A stretch of 64,000 nucleotides of DNA from Cellulomonas humilata (GTDB lineage Bacteria; Actinomycetota; Actinomycetes; Actinomycetales; Cellulomonadaceae), in NCBI RefSeq assembly GCF_030814415.1, contig NZ_JAUSVB010000007.1, forward strand, positions 1 through 64,000. The letters are read 5' to 3'. The notes beneath the pieces were generated by a model that worked only from the letters and a program-made list of their open reading frames with translations, did no database searches and had not been told where the DNA came from. The translations under genes and the position numbers were made by a program. Of this stretch, positions 1 through 8,936 are shown one piece after another. Numbering within the stretch: the first letter of the stretch is position 1; each line of letters opens with the position of its first letter.

Positions 1-120
1 CCTGGCGAGGCAGAGGAGACCTACAACGTCCCGGCGAACACCTCGGTCGAGATCGAGCCGTACGACGGGACCGGCAGGCCCGGCGCGATCCTGGTCGAGC
101 TGCGGTTCGGTGCCTGGTGA
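1..120 (+). CDS. C-terminal end of an unidentified protein (5' end outside window)
   Basis: Reading from base 1 in frame 1 gives 39 codons ending in TGA at 118-120. The peptide has an acidic beginning and ends LRFGAW. I do not recognise the family from this fragment. The stop overlaps the GTG start of the next gene by 4 bp (GTGA), so the two are probably translationally coupled and the missing gene belongs to the same operon as the secreted pseudoprotease that follows. Confidence 0.55.
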   Translation, partial: PGEAEETYNVPANTSVEIEPYDGTGRPGAILVELRFGAW

Positions 121-1697
121 GCGCGCATAACAGGTGGGCGGTCCGGGTTGCGGTGACGGCGCTCGTACTGACCGGGGTGGGGGTGCCGGCCGCGTACGCC
201 GTGCAGGGCAGCACCCCTACCGGTGCCGTCGCGGCGGCAACCGTGCAGGTGGACGTCGGGGGGCAGGGCGCCTGCTCCGGGGCGCTGATCAGCCCGTGGT
301 GGGTGATCACGGCGAAGTCCTGCTTCGCCGAGACCCAGACCGCGGCGGTCACCAAGGGACCCCCGAGCCTGCCCACGACCGCCACGATCGGCCGTGTCGA
401 CCTGACCGGCACGGCCGGCAAGATCGTCAACGTCACCCTGGTGGTCCCCCACCCGAACCGTGACGTGGTCCTGGCCCGCCTCGCGTCCCCGGTCACCACG
501 GTCACCCCGGTCAAGGTCGCCACGGCAGCCCCGGTAGTCGGTGAGCAGCTGACCATCACCGGCTACGGGCGCACCACCACCGTGCTCGTGCCGAACACGT
601 CACACAGCACGACCTACACCGTCGGCGCCGTAGCAACGAGCACCATCGACATCCAGGCCAGCACGACCGGCGCCACCATCTGCAAGGGCGACGCCGGCGG
701 CCCCGCCCTGCGCACCACCACCAACGGGATCGAGCTCGTCGCGATCCACCACACCGCCTACCAAGGCGGCTGCCTCGGAGCCACCACCACCCTCCAGGGC
801 GCCACCGAGACCCGCCTCGACAACCTCCGCGACTGGATCCTCAGGACGCAGAACGCCCAGGGGGCCGACTTCGACGGCAACGGCCAGGCAGACGTGTTCT
901 GGTCCCGGCAGGCGGACGGGCTGTGGCGCGTGTCGTACGGCGGCACGACAGGATGGAACATCATCAACGGGGCGGGGCCCTTCCCGACCAGCGCGTTCCG
1001 CTTCGGCGACTTCGACGGCGACGGCCGCGACGATGTGCTCCTCGCCCCGGGCGACGGCCGGTGGCTCGTCTCGAACGGCGGCACCACGGGCTGGCGGACC
1101 GCCAACAGCGGCGTCCCGGGGGACAGTCTCGCCGTCGTCGACCTCGCCGGAGACGGCAAGTCGGACGTCTTCCGGGTCGACCCGGCGACCGGGTTGTGGT
1201 GGGTCTCCGACGACGCGGCGAAGCCGTTCCGCCAGATCAACGGCGCTCCGGGGATCGGCATCGACCGGCTGCGCTTCGGCGACTTCAACGGTGACGGCAA
1301 GGACGACGTCTTCCTCGCGCCGGGCGACGGTCGCTGGATCGTCTCGTGGGGCGGGACCACAGGCTGGAGCAACCTCAACACCCGACAGGTGCCGGCCAGC
1401 GGGCTGGCCGTGGCGGACATGACCGGTGACGGCAAGGCCGACGTGTTCTGGGTCAACCCGTCCACGGGTCTCTGGTACATCTCGGACGGCGGCACCCAGC
1501 CGCTTCGGCACGTCAACGGAGCGCCGGGCATCGGCGTGGAGTCGTACCAGCTCGCAGACATGACCGGCGACGGCAAGGCCGACGTGTTCCTCGCGAACTC
1601 GGACGGTCGGTGGCTCGTCTCGCCCGGCGGCGTCACGGGGTGGACGAGCGTGAACGGCGACGCGAACGTCCTCCCGGACCGGCCGGCGGTCCGATGA
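117..1697 (+). CDS. Secreted trypsin-fold (S1-like) pseudoprotease with FG-GAP/VCBS repeat tail
   Basis: 526 aa. An N-terminal hydrophobic signal ends near AYA (residue 28). Residues about 30-243 follow the chymotrypsin fold: Cys53/Cys69 match the disulfide around the catalytic His, Asp116 lies in the DVVLARL strand, and Cys189/Cys219 flank the active-site loop. The catalytic His position is Ser68 (TAKSCF) and the catalytic Ser position is Ala193 (GDAGGP), so the triad is destroyed and peptidase activity is not expected. Six calcium-type DxDGDGxxD repeats follow (about 251-505), the pattern of integrin-like beta propellers. Start GTG overlaps the preceding stop. A paralogue with the same substitutions lies directly downstream. 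A binding or adhesive extracellular role is inference. Confidence 0.85.
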   Translation: MSAHNRWAVRVAVTALVLTGVGVPAAYAVQGSTPTGAVAAATVQVDVGGQGACSGALISPWWVITAKSCFAETQTAAVTKGPPSLPTTATIGRVDLTGTAGKIVNVTLVVPHPNRDVVLARLASPVTTVTPVKVATAAPVVGEQLTITGYGRTTTVLVPNTSHSTTYTVGAVATSTIDIQASTTGATICKGDAGGPALRTTTNGIELVAIHHTAYQGGCLGATTTLQGATETRLDNLRDWILRTQNAQGADFDGNGQADVFWSRQADGLWRVSYGGTTGWNIINGAGPFPTSAFRFGDFDGDGRDDVLLAPGDGRWLVSNGGTTGWRTANSGVPGDSLAVVDLAGDGKSDVFRVDPATGLWWVSDDAAKPFRQINGAPGIGIDRLRFGDFNGDGKDDVFLAPGDGRWIVSWGGTTGWSNLNTRQVPASGLAVADMTGDGKADVFWVNPSTGLWYISDGGTQPLRHVNGAPGIGVESYQLADMTGDGKADVFLANSDGRWLVSPGGVTGWTSVNGDANVLPDRPAVR

Positions 1698-1727
1698 GCC
1701 GACGAGGCGCAGCACCGCGGGCGTGAC

Positions 1728-1765
1728 CCCCGGACGTGCCGTCGGCGACGGCGGCACGTCCGGGG
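1728..1765 (+). terminator. Rho-independent-type hairpin after first pseudoprotease gene
   Basis: A perfect 14-bp stem (CCCCGGACGTGCCG and its complement, 1728-1741 and 1752-1765) with a 10-nt loop starts 30 bp after the stop at 1697. There is no U-tract, as is common in high-GC actinobacteria. It separates the two paralogous genes, suggesting that the downstream copy has its own promoter. Confidence 0.6.
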
Positions 1766-1846
1766 TGAGGCGGGCCGGACAACGGGTACCAGGGTCGACC
1801 GCGGCTCGTGCCCAGGGAACGAAAGACACGCGAGAGATGAGGACTC

Positions 1847-3319
1847 ATGGGCATGCGTCAGAGCTGGACCGTCCGCGTCGGAGTGACCGCGTTGGTCCTG
1901 GCGAGCGTGGGCGTGCCGGCCGCGTATGCGGTGCAGGGCAGCACCCCGACCGGGGCCGTCGCAGCCGCGACCGTGAAGGTGGACGTCGGTGGGCAGGGCA
2001 GCTGCTCCGGGGCACTGGTCAGCCCGTGGTGGGTGATCACCGCGACGTCCTGCTTCACCGAGACCCAGTCGACCCCGGTGGTCCAGGGCGCGCCCAAGAA
2101 CGCCACCACCGCCACGATCGGGCGGGTCGACCTCACCGGCACCGCGGGCAAGGTCGTCAGCGTGACCCACCTGGTCCCCCACCCGGACCGTGACGTGGTC
2201 CTGGCCCGGCTGGCCACCCCGGTCGACGACGTCGCCCCCGTGACGGTGGCCAGCACAGCCCCGGTCGTCGGCGAGCAGCTGACCGTCACCGGCTACGGAC
2301 GCACCACCACCGCCCTCGTCCCCGACACCGCCCACGCCACCACGTACACCGTCGGGGCTGTCGCGACGGGCACCATCGACATCAACGCCACCGCGCCGGG
2401 CGCCACGATCTGCAAGGGCGACGCCGGCGGCCCCGCGCTCCGCAGCACCAACGGCAGTGTCCAGCTGGTCGCGATCCACCACACCGCGTACCAGGGCGGC
2501 TGCCTCGGAGCGACGACCACCCAGCAGAGCGCGACCGAGACCCGCCTCGACAACCTGGGCAGCTGGATCACGGAGACCACGACGAACATGCCGGTGAGAG
2601 ACCTCACCGCGGACGACTGGAGCGGGGACGCCCACGCCGACGTGCTGGCCGTCGACGTCGCCGGGTACCTCTGGTACTACCCGCACAACGGCAACGGGCT
2701 GTCGGCGCGCGTCTCGCTCGGCGGCGGCTGGGGCTCGTTCAGGCACGTCATGGCGGCCGACTTCAGTGGCGACGGGCGCGCCGACGTCCTCGGCGTCGAT
2801 GACAGCGGACGGCTCTGGTACTACCCGCACAACGGCAACGGCCTGTCCCCCCGGGTGCAGATCGGATCCGGCTGGGCACCCTTCACGCACGTCACCGCCG
2901 ACGACTGGAACAACGACGGCAAGGCTGATGTCCTGGGCGTCGACGCTGACGGGAAGCTGTGGCTCTACCTCAACTCCGGCCTGACGCTGCCCGCCCGAGT
3001 CCAGCTCGGGCAGGGTTGGGGCTCGTTCAAGCACGTCCTGGCCGCCGACTACAGCGGCGACGGGCATGCGGACGTCGTGGGCGTCGACGCCGCCGGAGAC
3101 CTCTGGTACTACCCGCACAACGGGCCAGGTCTGTCGGCCCGGGTCCACATCGGCAACGGGTGGGGCACGTTCCAGGACGTCATGGTGTCGGACTGGTCGG
3201 GCGACGGACGAGCCGACGTCCTGGGCGTCGACGCCAGCGCCACGCTGTGGCTCTACACGAACACGAACGGGACACTGCCGGCCCGGGTGCAGATCCCGGG
3301 CGCACCGCCGATGAGCTGA
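1847..3319 (+). CDS. Second secreted trypsin-fold pseudoprotease with a different repeat tail
   Basis: 490 aa, paralogue of the gene at 117-1697. The head domains align almost without gaps over the first ~240 residues, including the signal peptide ending in AYA. The same replacements sit at the same positions: Ser68 for the catalytic His (TATSCF) and Ala193 for the catalytic Ser (GDAGGP), while Asp116 and the cysteines are kept. The tail is different: about five 50-residue repeats with W/Y-SGDGxADVLGVD and LWYYPHN motifs, the VCBS type often found on actinobacterial secreted hydrolases. Two in-frame ATGs (1847 and 1853) follow GAGG at 1839-1842, so the start may be either. A conserved dead head with divergent tails suggests a retained non-catalytic role. 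Confidence 0.85.
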   Translation: MGMRQSWTVRVGVTALVLASVGVPAAYAVQGSTPTGAVAAATVKVDVGGQGSCSGALVSPWWVITATSCFTETQSTPVVQGAPKNATTATIGRVDLTGTAGKVVSVTHLVPHPDRDVVLARLATPVDDVAPVTVASTAPVVGEQLTVTGYGRTTTALVPDTAHATTYTVGAVATGTIDINATAPGATICKGDAGGPALRSTNGSVQLVAIHHTAYQGGCLGATTTQQSATETRLDNLGSWITETTTNMPVRDLTADDWSGDAHADVLAVDVAGYLWYYPHNGNGLSARVSLGGGWGSFRHVMAADFSGDGRADVLGVDDSGRLWYYPHNGNGLSPRVQIGSGWAPFTHVTADDWNNDGKADVLGVDADGKLWLYLNSGLTLPARVQLGQGWGSFKHVLAADYSGDGHADVVGVDAAGDLWYYPHNGPGLSARVHIGNGWGTFQDVMVSDWSGDGRADVLGVDASATLWLYTNTNGTLPARVQIPGAPPMS

Positions 3320-3333
3320 GGGTCAGACTGTGT

Positions 3334-3362
3334 CGGGGGTTGGTCGGCTCGACCGGTCCCCG
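3334..3362. terminator. Hairpin between convergent genes
   Basis: A 13-bp stem including three G-T wobbles (core GGTCG/CGACC, loop GCT) lies 14 bp after the stop of the second pseudoprotease and before the 3' end of the DUF2207 gene on the other strand. It could end transcription from either side. Confidence 0.5.
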
Positions 3363-3389
3363 CCTCATCGTGACGCGGGGCGAGGCGGT

Positions 3390-5249
3390 CTACCAGCCCC
3401 CGCCGCCACCGCCGCCGACGCCTCCACCGGAGAACCCGCCCCCGCTGAACCCGGACCCGCCGGAGGTCCCGGGCGTGGGTGCGGAGATCGACTCGGTGGC
3501 CACGGCCGCGAACCGGTCGAGCGACGACGCGAACGCGGTCGCCCAGTAGATGTTGGCCCCGGGGTAGTACCCGCCGACGTACCAGGAGGGCTGCTCGAAA
3601 GCACGACCCTGCGCGGCGAGCTCGGAGAACACGCGTGCCCACCGGTCGGCGAGCCCGAAGACGATCGCGTAGGGCAGGTACCGGCTGAAGATGTCCTCGC
3701 CCTCCTCGAACCGCAGCTGGTTCGCCTCGGCGGTGGCCAGGTAGCGACGGAACCCGAGGGACTGCGCCAGGACGGCGGTGCCGTCGGCGGTGCGGGCGGG
3801 GGCGGCGTTGCCGAGGATCGTGACGATGACGCCGATGGCCGCGATGGCGAGGGGCACCAGGGCGATCCCTGCGACGGAGGCGCCGGCGGCGAACGCGAAG
3901 AACGTCAGGATGGCGCCTGCCACGACGAGGACGATGCCGGTGGCGTGCCAGGCGGTGCGGACCGACTTCGGGTTCGACCGGAACCAGCCGGACTCCGTGA
4001 CGTGGTCGTAGAGGCCGTCCTGGACCTTGGCCATGGAGGCGGCGAACGTGGTCTTCAGATCGGAGAGCTTCACCGTGGTCGACGACGCGAAGATCGAGGC
4101 GAGCAGCTCGTCCTCGTAGGGCAGCAGCGAGCCGTCCTTGTTCTTCAGCTGCACCAGGGTCCAGTCCTTGGCCTTCTTCTTCGGGTTGGACCGCGGCACC
4201 TCCTCGATGCGCAGCCAGCCGCGCACGGCGAGGTCGACCAGGGTGGCGGTGACGTCGACGGGGTCGGCCTTCTCGTCGACGAGCGTGCCCACCTCCCCCG
4301 GGCGCACGCCCTCGGGCGGCTGGAACTGCACGGAGACGGCGCCGCGCTTGTCGCGGAACCCGACCGTGGCGCCGCCGGGCTGGTTGTCGGCCGGGCGCAG
4401 GCCCGGGGTCAGGCCGAGGTAGGCCTTGTCGCGGCCGACGCGTCGCATCCGGACGACGGCGAAGATGCCGCCGCCGATGAGCACCAGCAGCGCGACGACG
4501 CCGAAGACGGAGACCGGCCGCACCGGGGCGAGCGGGTCGGGCTTGTCGACGAGGATCGGTTCGACCCCGGGGAACGTGCCGGCGGGCCAGCCGGTGACCG
4601 TCGAGAGCTCCGAACCGACGGGGACGAGGTCCTGCGTGAACGACGAGGACGACCCGGCGAACGTCGCGGACGTGCACGGCGTGCTGGAGCCGTACGGCCC
4701 GGCGAAGCACACGGCGCCCTCGACGGCCGCGGGGCCGGTGACAGCGACGGTGATGTCGCCGAGCGGGATCTCCCAGCCGGCGCCGATGACGTTCCAGTAC
4801 AGCTCGTCGCCGGAGTGCTGGGCGTTCGCGGGGTTGAGCAGCCCGTCGGCCGTGTACTCGATCCGGTACGACTGCACGCCGGAGACGTCGTCGATGTCCT
4901 CGTCGCCGATGCGCAGGATCAGCGCGCTGTCGGTGGTCTCCGTGTTCACCTGCGCCGGAGCATCCGTCGAGGAGGACGCCGTGATGTCGGTGTAGCGGAA
5001 CGCGCGGTCCAGCTCGTCGTCGTACGACACGCGGGTGGGAAGCGTCAGGTACGGGCCGTGCCCGGGGTCGTCGCCGAAGTCGAAGTCGAAGTCGAGCGTG
5101 ACGCGCATGGTGCCGTCGACGGCCAGGTCCGCGGTGACGTCGTACCGGGTGATCTCGCGACCGCTCGACTGGTCAGGAGCGGCGACAGAAGGAACGGCAC
5201 AGACGACGAGCAGGACGAGGGCGGCGACGAGCGCCCGAACAGCCCTCAC
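3390..5249 (-). CDS. DUF2207 domain membrane protein
   Basis: 619 aa. It starts with a signal-like hydrophobic segment (VRALVAALVLLVVCAVPS), followed by the beta-rich DUF2207 ectodomain (about residues 25-220), a transmembrane helix near 240, a cytoplasmic part, two more helices near 415-460, and a Gly/Ser-rich C-terminus ending GGGGGGGW, typical of this family. The GTG start at 5249 overlaps the smpB stop by 4 bp (GTGA); an upstream in-frame extension would run through smpB and lacks membrane-protein character. DUF2207 proteins are widespread and without established biochemical function. Linkage with ftsEX-M23-smpB suggests an envelope-related role, but that is only context. Confidence 0.85.
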   Translation of the reverse strand: MRAVRALVAALVLLVVCAVPSVAAPDQSSGREITRYDVTADLAVDGTMRVTLDFDFDFGDDPGHGPYLTLPTRVSYDDELDRAFRYTDITASSSTDAPAQVNTETTDSALILRIGDEDIDDVSGVQSYRIEYTADGLLNPANAQHSGDELYWNVIGAGWEIPLGDITVAVTGPAAVEGAVCFAGPYGSSTPCTSATFAGSSSSFTQDLVPVGSELSTVTGWPAGTFPGVEPILVDKPDPLAPVRPVSVFGVVALLVLIGGGIFAVVRMRRVGRDKAYLGLTPGLRPADNQPGGATVGFRDKRGAVSVQFQPPEGVRPGEVGTLVDEKADPVDVTATLVDLAVRGWLRIEEVPRSNPKKKAKDWTLVQLKNKDGSLLPYEDELLASIFASSTTVKLSDLKTTFAASMAKVQDGLYDHVTESGWFRSNPKSVRTAWHATGIVLVVAGAILTFFAFAAGASVAGIALVPLAIAAIGVIVTILGNAAPARTADGTAVLAQSLGFRRYLATAEANQLRFEEGEDIFSRYLPYAIVFGLADRWARVFSELAAQGRAFEQPSWYVGGYYPGANIYWATAFASSLDRFAAVATESISAPTPGTSGGSGFSGGGFSGGGVGGGGGGGW

Positions 5250-5716
5250 AGGTCGCGCTTCTCGCGAATGGCTCGGGTGGCCTCCAAGTTGTCCTGCCTC
5301 TCGCGCAGCGCCTGCCGCTTGTCCCACTCGCGCTTGCCTCGGGCCAGCGCGATCTCCACCTTGGCGCGCCCGTCGAGGAAGTAGAGGGACAGCGGGATGA
5401 TCGTCTGCCCCTTCTCCCGCGTGCGGGACTCCAGGCGGTCGATCTCCTGGCGGTGCAGCAGCAGCTTGCGCTTGCGGCGCGGCGCGTGGTTGGTCCAGGT
5501 GCCCTGCGAGTACTCGGGGATGTGCACGCCCTCGAGCCACAGCTCATGGTTGGTCACCTCGCACCAGCCGTCGACCAGCGACGCGCGGCCCATGCGCAGC
5601 GCCTTGACCTCGGTGCCGCTGAGGACCATGCCGGCCTCGAACACGTCCTCGATGACGTAGTCGTGCCGGGCCTTGCGGTTCGAGGCGACGACCTTGCGCC
5701 CGACGTCCTTGGCCAC
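5246..5716 (-). CDS. smpB: SsrA-binding protein SmpB
   Basis: 156 aa, the normal family length. The sequence has the SmpB beta-barrel landmarks GTEVKALR, the HIPEYSQGTW segment, and the basic C-terminal tail (KREWDKRQALRERQ) that enters the decoding site in place of mRNA. It acts with tmRNA in rescuing stalled ribosomes. No tmRNA gene was found in the window. GTG start at 5716. The gene lies 160 bp downstream of the M23 hydrolase and is coupled to the DUF2207 gene by a GTGA overlap. Confidence 0.97.
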   Translation of the reverse strand: MAKDVGRKVVASNRKARHDYVIEDVFEAGMVLSGTEVKALRMGRASLVDGWCEVTNHELWLEGVHIPEYSQGTWTNHAPRRKRKLLLHRQEIDRLESRTREKGQTIIPLSLYFLDGRAKVEIALARGKREWDKRQALRERQDNLEATRAIREKRDL

Positions 5717-5876
5717 GGTGGTCGAACCTCGTTCCTTCGTCTCATGGTCGCGCTGACCTTGCGTTCCGCTCCGGGCGGGTGCGCTGGCGCGCCCCCACCC
5801 TCCGCTGCACTCCAGCCCAGCGCTCGAGAGGGGATGTTGTGCGGGGTCGAGACTACCGTCCGCACGCCACCCGAAA

Positions 5877-7181
5877 TCAGAGGCCGAGCAGTGGCCGCGG
5901 GTCCGTCGTCGCGCCGTTCACGTAGACCTCGAAGTGCAGGTGGCAGGCCGCCGACGTGCCGGTGTTGCCCGAACGCCCGATCAGCTGCCCCCGCTCCACG
6001 TGCTGCCCGCTGCTGACGGCGAAGCTGGTGAGGTGGTTGTAGCTGGCGGAGAGGCCGTTGCCGTTGACGAACCCGCTGTCGATCATCACCTGGTTGCCGA
6101 ACCCGAACCGCGACATCGCCCACGTGACCGTGCCGGCGCGCCCGGCATAGATGGGGGTGTTGCAGTACGTGCGCAGGTCGATGCCGGCGTGCAGCCGCAC
6201 GTAGTGCAGCGTCGGGTGCATCCGCATGCCGTACTCGGACGTCACGTAGATCGGGCTGATGCTGGTCGGGTTGCTGAACAGCCCGCCGCCGATCGCCCCG
6301 GGGGGTCCCTGCGGCCGGCCGGCTGCGGCGTCGCGCGCACGCTGCTCCGCGATCGCCTGCTCGAGCTCGCGCTGCACCTGCGCAGCCTCGGCGTCGGCCT
6401 GCGCGAGCTGGGCCTCGAGGGCCGCCTTCGTCGCGTCGAGGGCTGCCTGCTGCTGCACCTGCTGCGCGAGGAGCGTGTCCAGCGCCTCCTTGGCGGCGGC
6501 AGCGGCGGCCTTCGCCGCGTCGGCCTCGACCACCTTCTGGTCGGCCGCGGCCTTCAGCTCGGCGATCTTGTCCTTGACGGCGGTGAGCCGGGCCTCGGCG
6601 TTGCGGTTGGCCGACTCGGCGGCCTTGAGGTCGTCGAGGATCTGCGCCTGCGTGCGCAGCGCGGTCGCCATGAGGCCGTACCGCTGCACGAAGTCGTCGG
6701 TGCTCTGGGAGTCGAGGATCACGTCGACGCTGGAGACCCCGCCGCCACCCTTGTAGGCCTCGCGGGCCATCTGCCCGATCGCGGCGCGCATCGCCTTGGC
6801 GTGCTCGGTGTCCTGCGCGATGGTCGTCGTGATCGTCGCCTGCTGCTCCTCGGCGTCGACCAGCCTGGCCGCGATGATCGCCGCCTCCCGCTGCGCCTTC
6901 TCCAGCGCGGCCTTCGCCGCATCGAGCGTCGCCTGCGCGCCGGGGATCTTCGCCTGGGTGTCCGAAAGCTGCACGGCGAGCGCCTGGATCTCGGCGCTGA
7001 CGCCCTCCATCGCCGCCTCGGTCTGCTCGCGCGCCTGGGCGATCGCCTCCTTCTGCGCCTCGGCGGCCTTGCGGCGGTCGTCGATGGGGTCTGCGGCGGC
7101 AGGCCCGGCGACGAAGGCCGTGACCAGCAGCATCAGCACTGCCAGGAAGGCGGAGAGTCGCAGGTGGCTCAGTCGGGTCAC
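5877..7181 (-). CDS. Secreted coiled-coil M23 (LytM) peptidoglycan hydrolase, EnvC/PcsB-like
   Basis: 434 aa. GTG start two bases after the ftsX stop. Signal peptide (LSAFLAVLMLLVTAFVAGPAAA), then a long Ala/Glu/Gln-rich coiled coil (about 30-290), then an M23 LytM domain. The zinc/catalytic pattern is complete: His331 and Asp335 in HAGID, His383 in YNH, and His414/His416 in HLHFE. Location directly behind ftsE-ftsX and the coiled-coil plus peptidase layout match hydrolases activated by the FtsEX complex (EnvC in E. coli, PcsB in streptococci; RipC in mycobacteria has another fold). EnvC itself has a degenerate LytM site and works through amidases, whereas this protein looks able to cut peptidoglycan directly. 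Role in septal wall splitting is inferred. Confidence 0.9.
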   Translation of the reverse strand: MTRLSHLRLSAFLAVLMLLVTAFVAGPAAADPIDDRRKAAEAQKEAIAQAREQTEAAMEGVSAEIQALAVQLSDTQAKIPGAQATLDAAKAALEKAQREAAIIAARLVDAEEQQATITTTIAQDTEHAKAMRAAIGQMAREAYKGGGGVSSVDVILDSQSTDDFVQRYGLMATALRTQAQILDDLKAAESANRNAEARLTAVKDKIAELKAAADQKVVEADAAKAAAAAAKEALDTLLAQQVQQQAALDATKAALEAQLAQADAEAAQVQRELEQAIAEQRARDAAAGRPQGPPGAIGGGLFSNPTSISPIYVTSEYGMRMHPTLHYVRLHAGIDLRTYCNTPIYAGRAGTVTWAMSRFGFGNQVMIDSGFVNGNGLSASYNHLTSFAVSSGQHVERGQLIGRSGNTGTSAACHLHFEVYVNGATTDPRPLLGL

Positions 7182-7183
7182 TG

Positions 7184-8097
7184 TCAGACCTTCGTGTATC
7201 TGCTGAGGGTGACCAGGGAGGAGATCCCGGCGAGCAGGATGGCGACCGCGATCAGCGCGGGCGCGATGGTGAGCACGTCCGCGGTGCTCACGTACGGGAT
7301 CCAGCCCGCGGACTCCCCCAGCCAGTCGTCGACGAGGTAGGTGACTCCGACCCAGAGCCCGCCGACCGCCAGCAGGGCGCCGATCGTCGCGGCGATCGCC
7401 CCCTCCAGCATGAACGGCAGCTGGATGAACACCGTCGACGCACCGACCAGGCGCATGATCCCGGTCTCGCGCTTGCGGCTCAGGGCGGACAACCGGATGG
7501 TCGTCGTGATCAGCAGGACGGCCGCCAGCAGCATCACCAGGGCCAGCCCGCCGGCCAGCAGGGTCGCGTTGTTCAGCACCGAGAACAGCCGGTCGAACAG
7601 GCGCTGCTGGTCCTTGACCTCCTCGACGCCGGCACGGCCGGAGATCACCTCGGAGACCACCGAGTACTTCTCCGGGTCGGTGAGCTTGATGCGGTAGGAG
7701 GAGTTCATGTCGTCGACCGTCGCGGCCGACGCCCAGAACTGGTCCTGGAACTGCTTCTGGAACGCCGCGTAGGCCTGTTCCTTGGTCTCCGTGTAGACCT
7801 TCTCGACGTACGGCTTCACCTCGGGCGATGCGAGCGCCGCCTGGATGTCGGCCTTCTGGTCGTCGGTGACCTCCCCGCTCGCGCACGTGGGCGCGGTGGA
7901 GTTCTGCGGGCAGAGGAAGACGGAGACCTCGACCTTGTCGTACCAGTCGTCCTTCATCTTGCCGATCTGCGTCTGCAGCAGGGCGGCGGCGCCGACGAAC
8001 GTGAGCGACACGAAGGTCACGAGGATGACGGAGATGGTCATCGACAGGTTGCGACGAAGACCCAGGCCGATCTCGGACAGGATGAACTGGAGGCGCA

Positions 8098-8098
<1 letters not shown>
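7184..8098 (-). CDS. ftsX: Cell division ABC transporter permease FtsX
   Basis: 304 aa with the four-helix FtsX layout: cytoplasmic N-terminus, helix near 18-42, a large extracellular loop (about 43-170) that in known systems contacts the peptidoglycan hydrolase, then three helices near 176-200, 225-252 and 272-297. The signature RKRETGIMRLVGAS follows helix 2. The ATG overlaps the ftsE stop by 4 bp (ATGA). It forms the membrane half of FtsEX, which couples ATP hydrolysis to activation of an extracellular hydrolase, here probably the M23 protein encoded next. Confidence 0.97.
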
Positions 8099-8787
<689 letters not shown>

Positions 8788-8936
8788 GATGCTCGCGGGG
8801 GCCAGGTTCGGGGACGGGGCACTGCTGCTGGCCTGAACGAGCGTAGGCAGGGGCCCCGTGCACCGGCGGTGGTGACACGCCGACGGTTGCCTGTGAGTAC
8901 GGGCGGGCGTCTGCTTTGGTGCAGAATGTCGGGTCG

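Noticed and set aside
3390..5540. A longer DUF2207 start upstream at 5540
   Set aside because: The extra 97 residues overlap smpB out of frame and lack any domain; the GTG at 5249 gives a proper signal peptide.
5717..5876. tmRNA gene next to smpB
   Set aside because: The gap is only 160 bp, shorter than a tmRNA, and shows no tRNA-like acceptor or tag reading frame.
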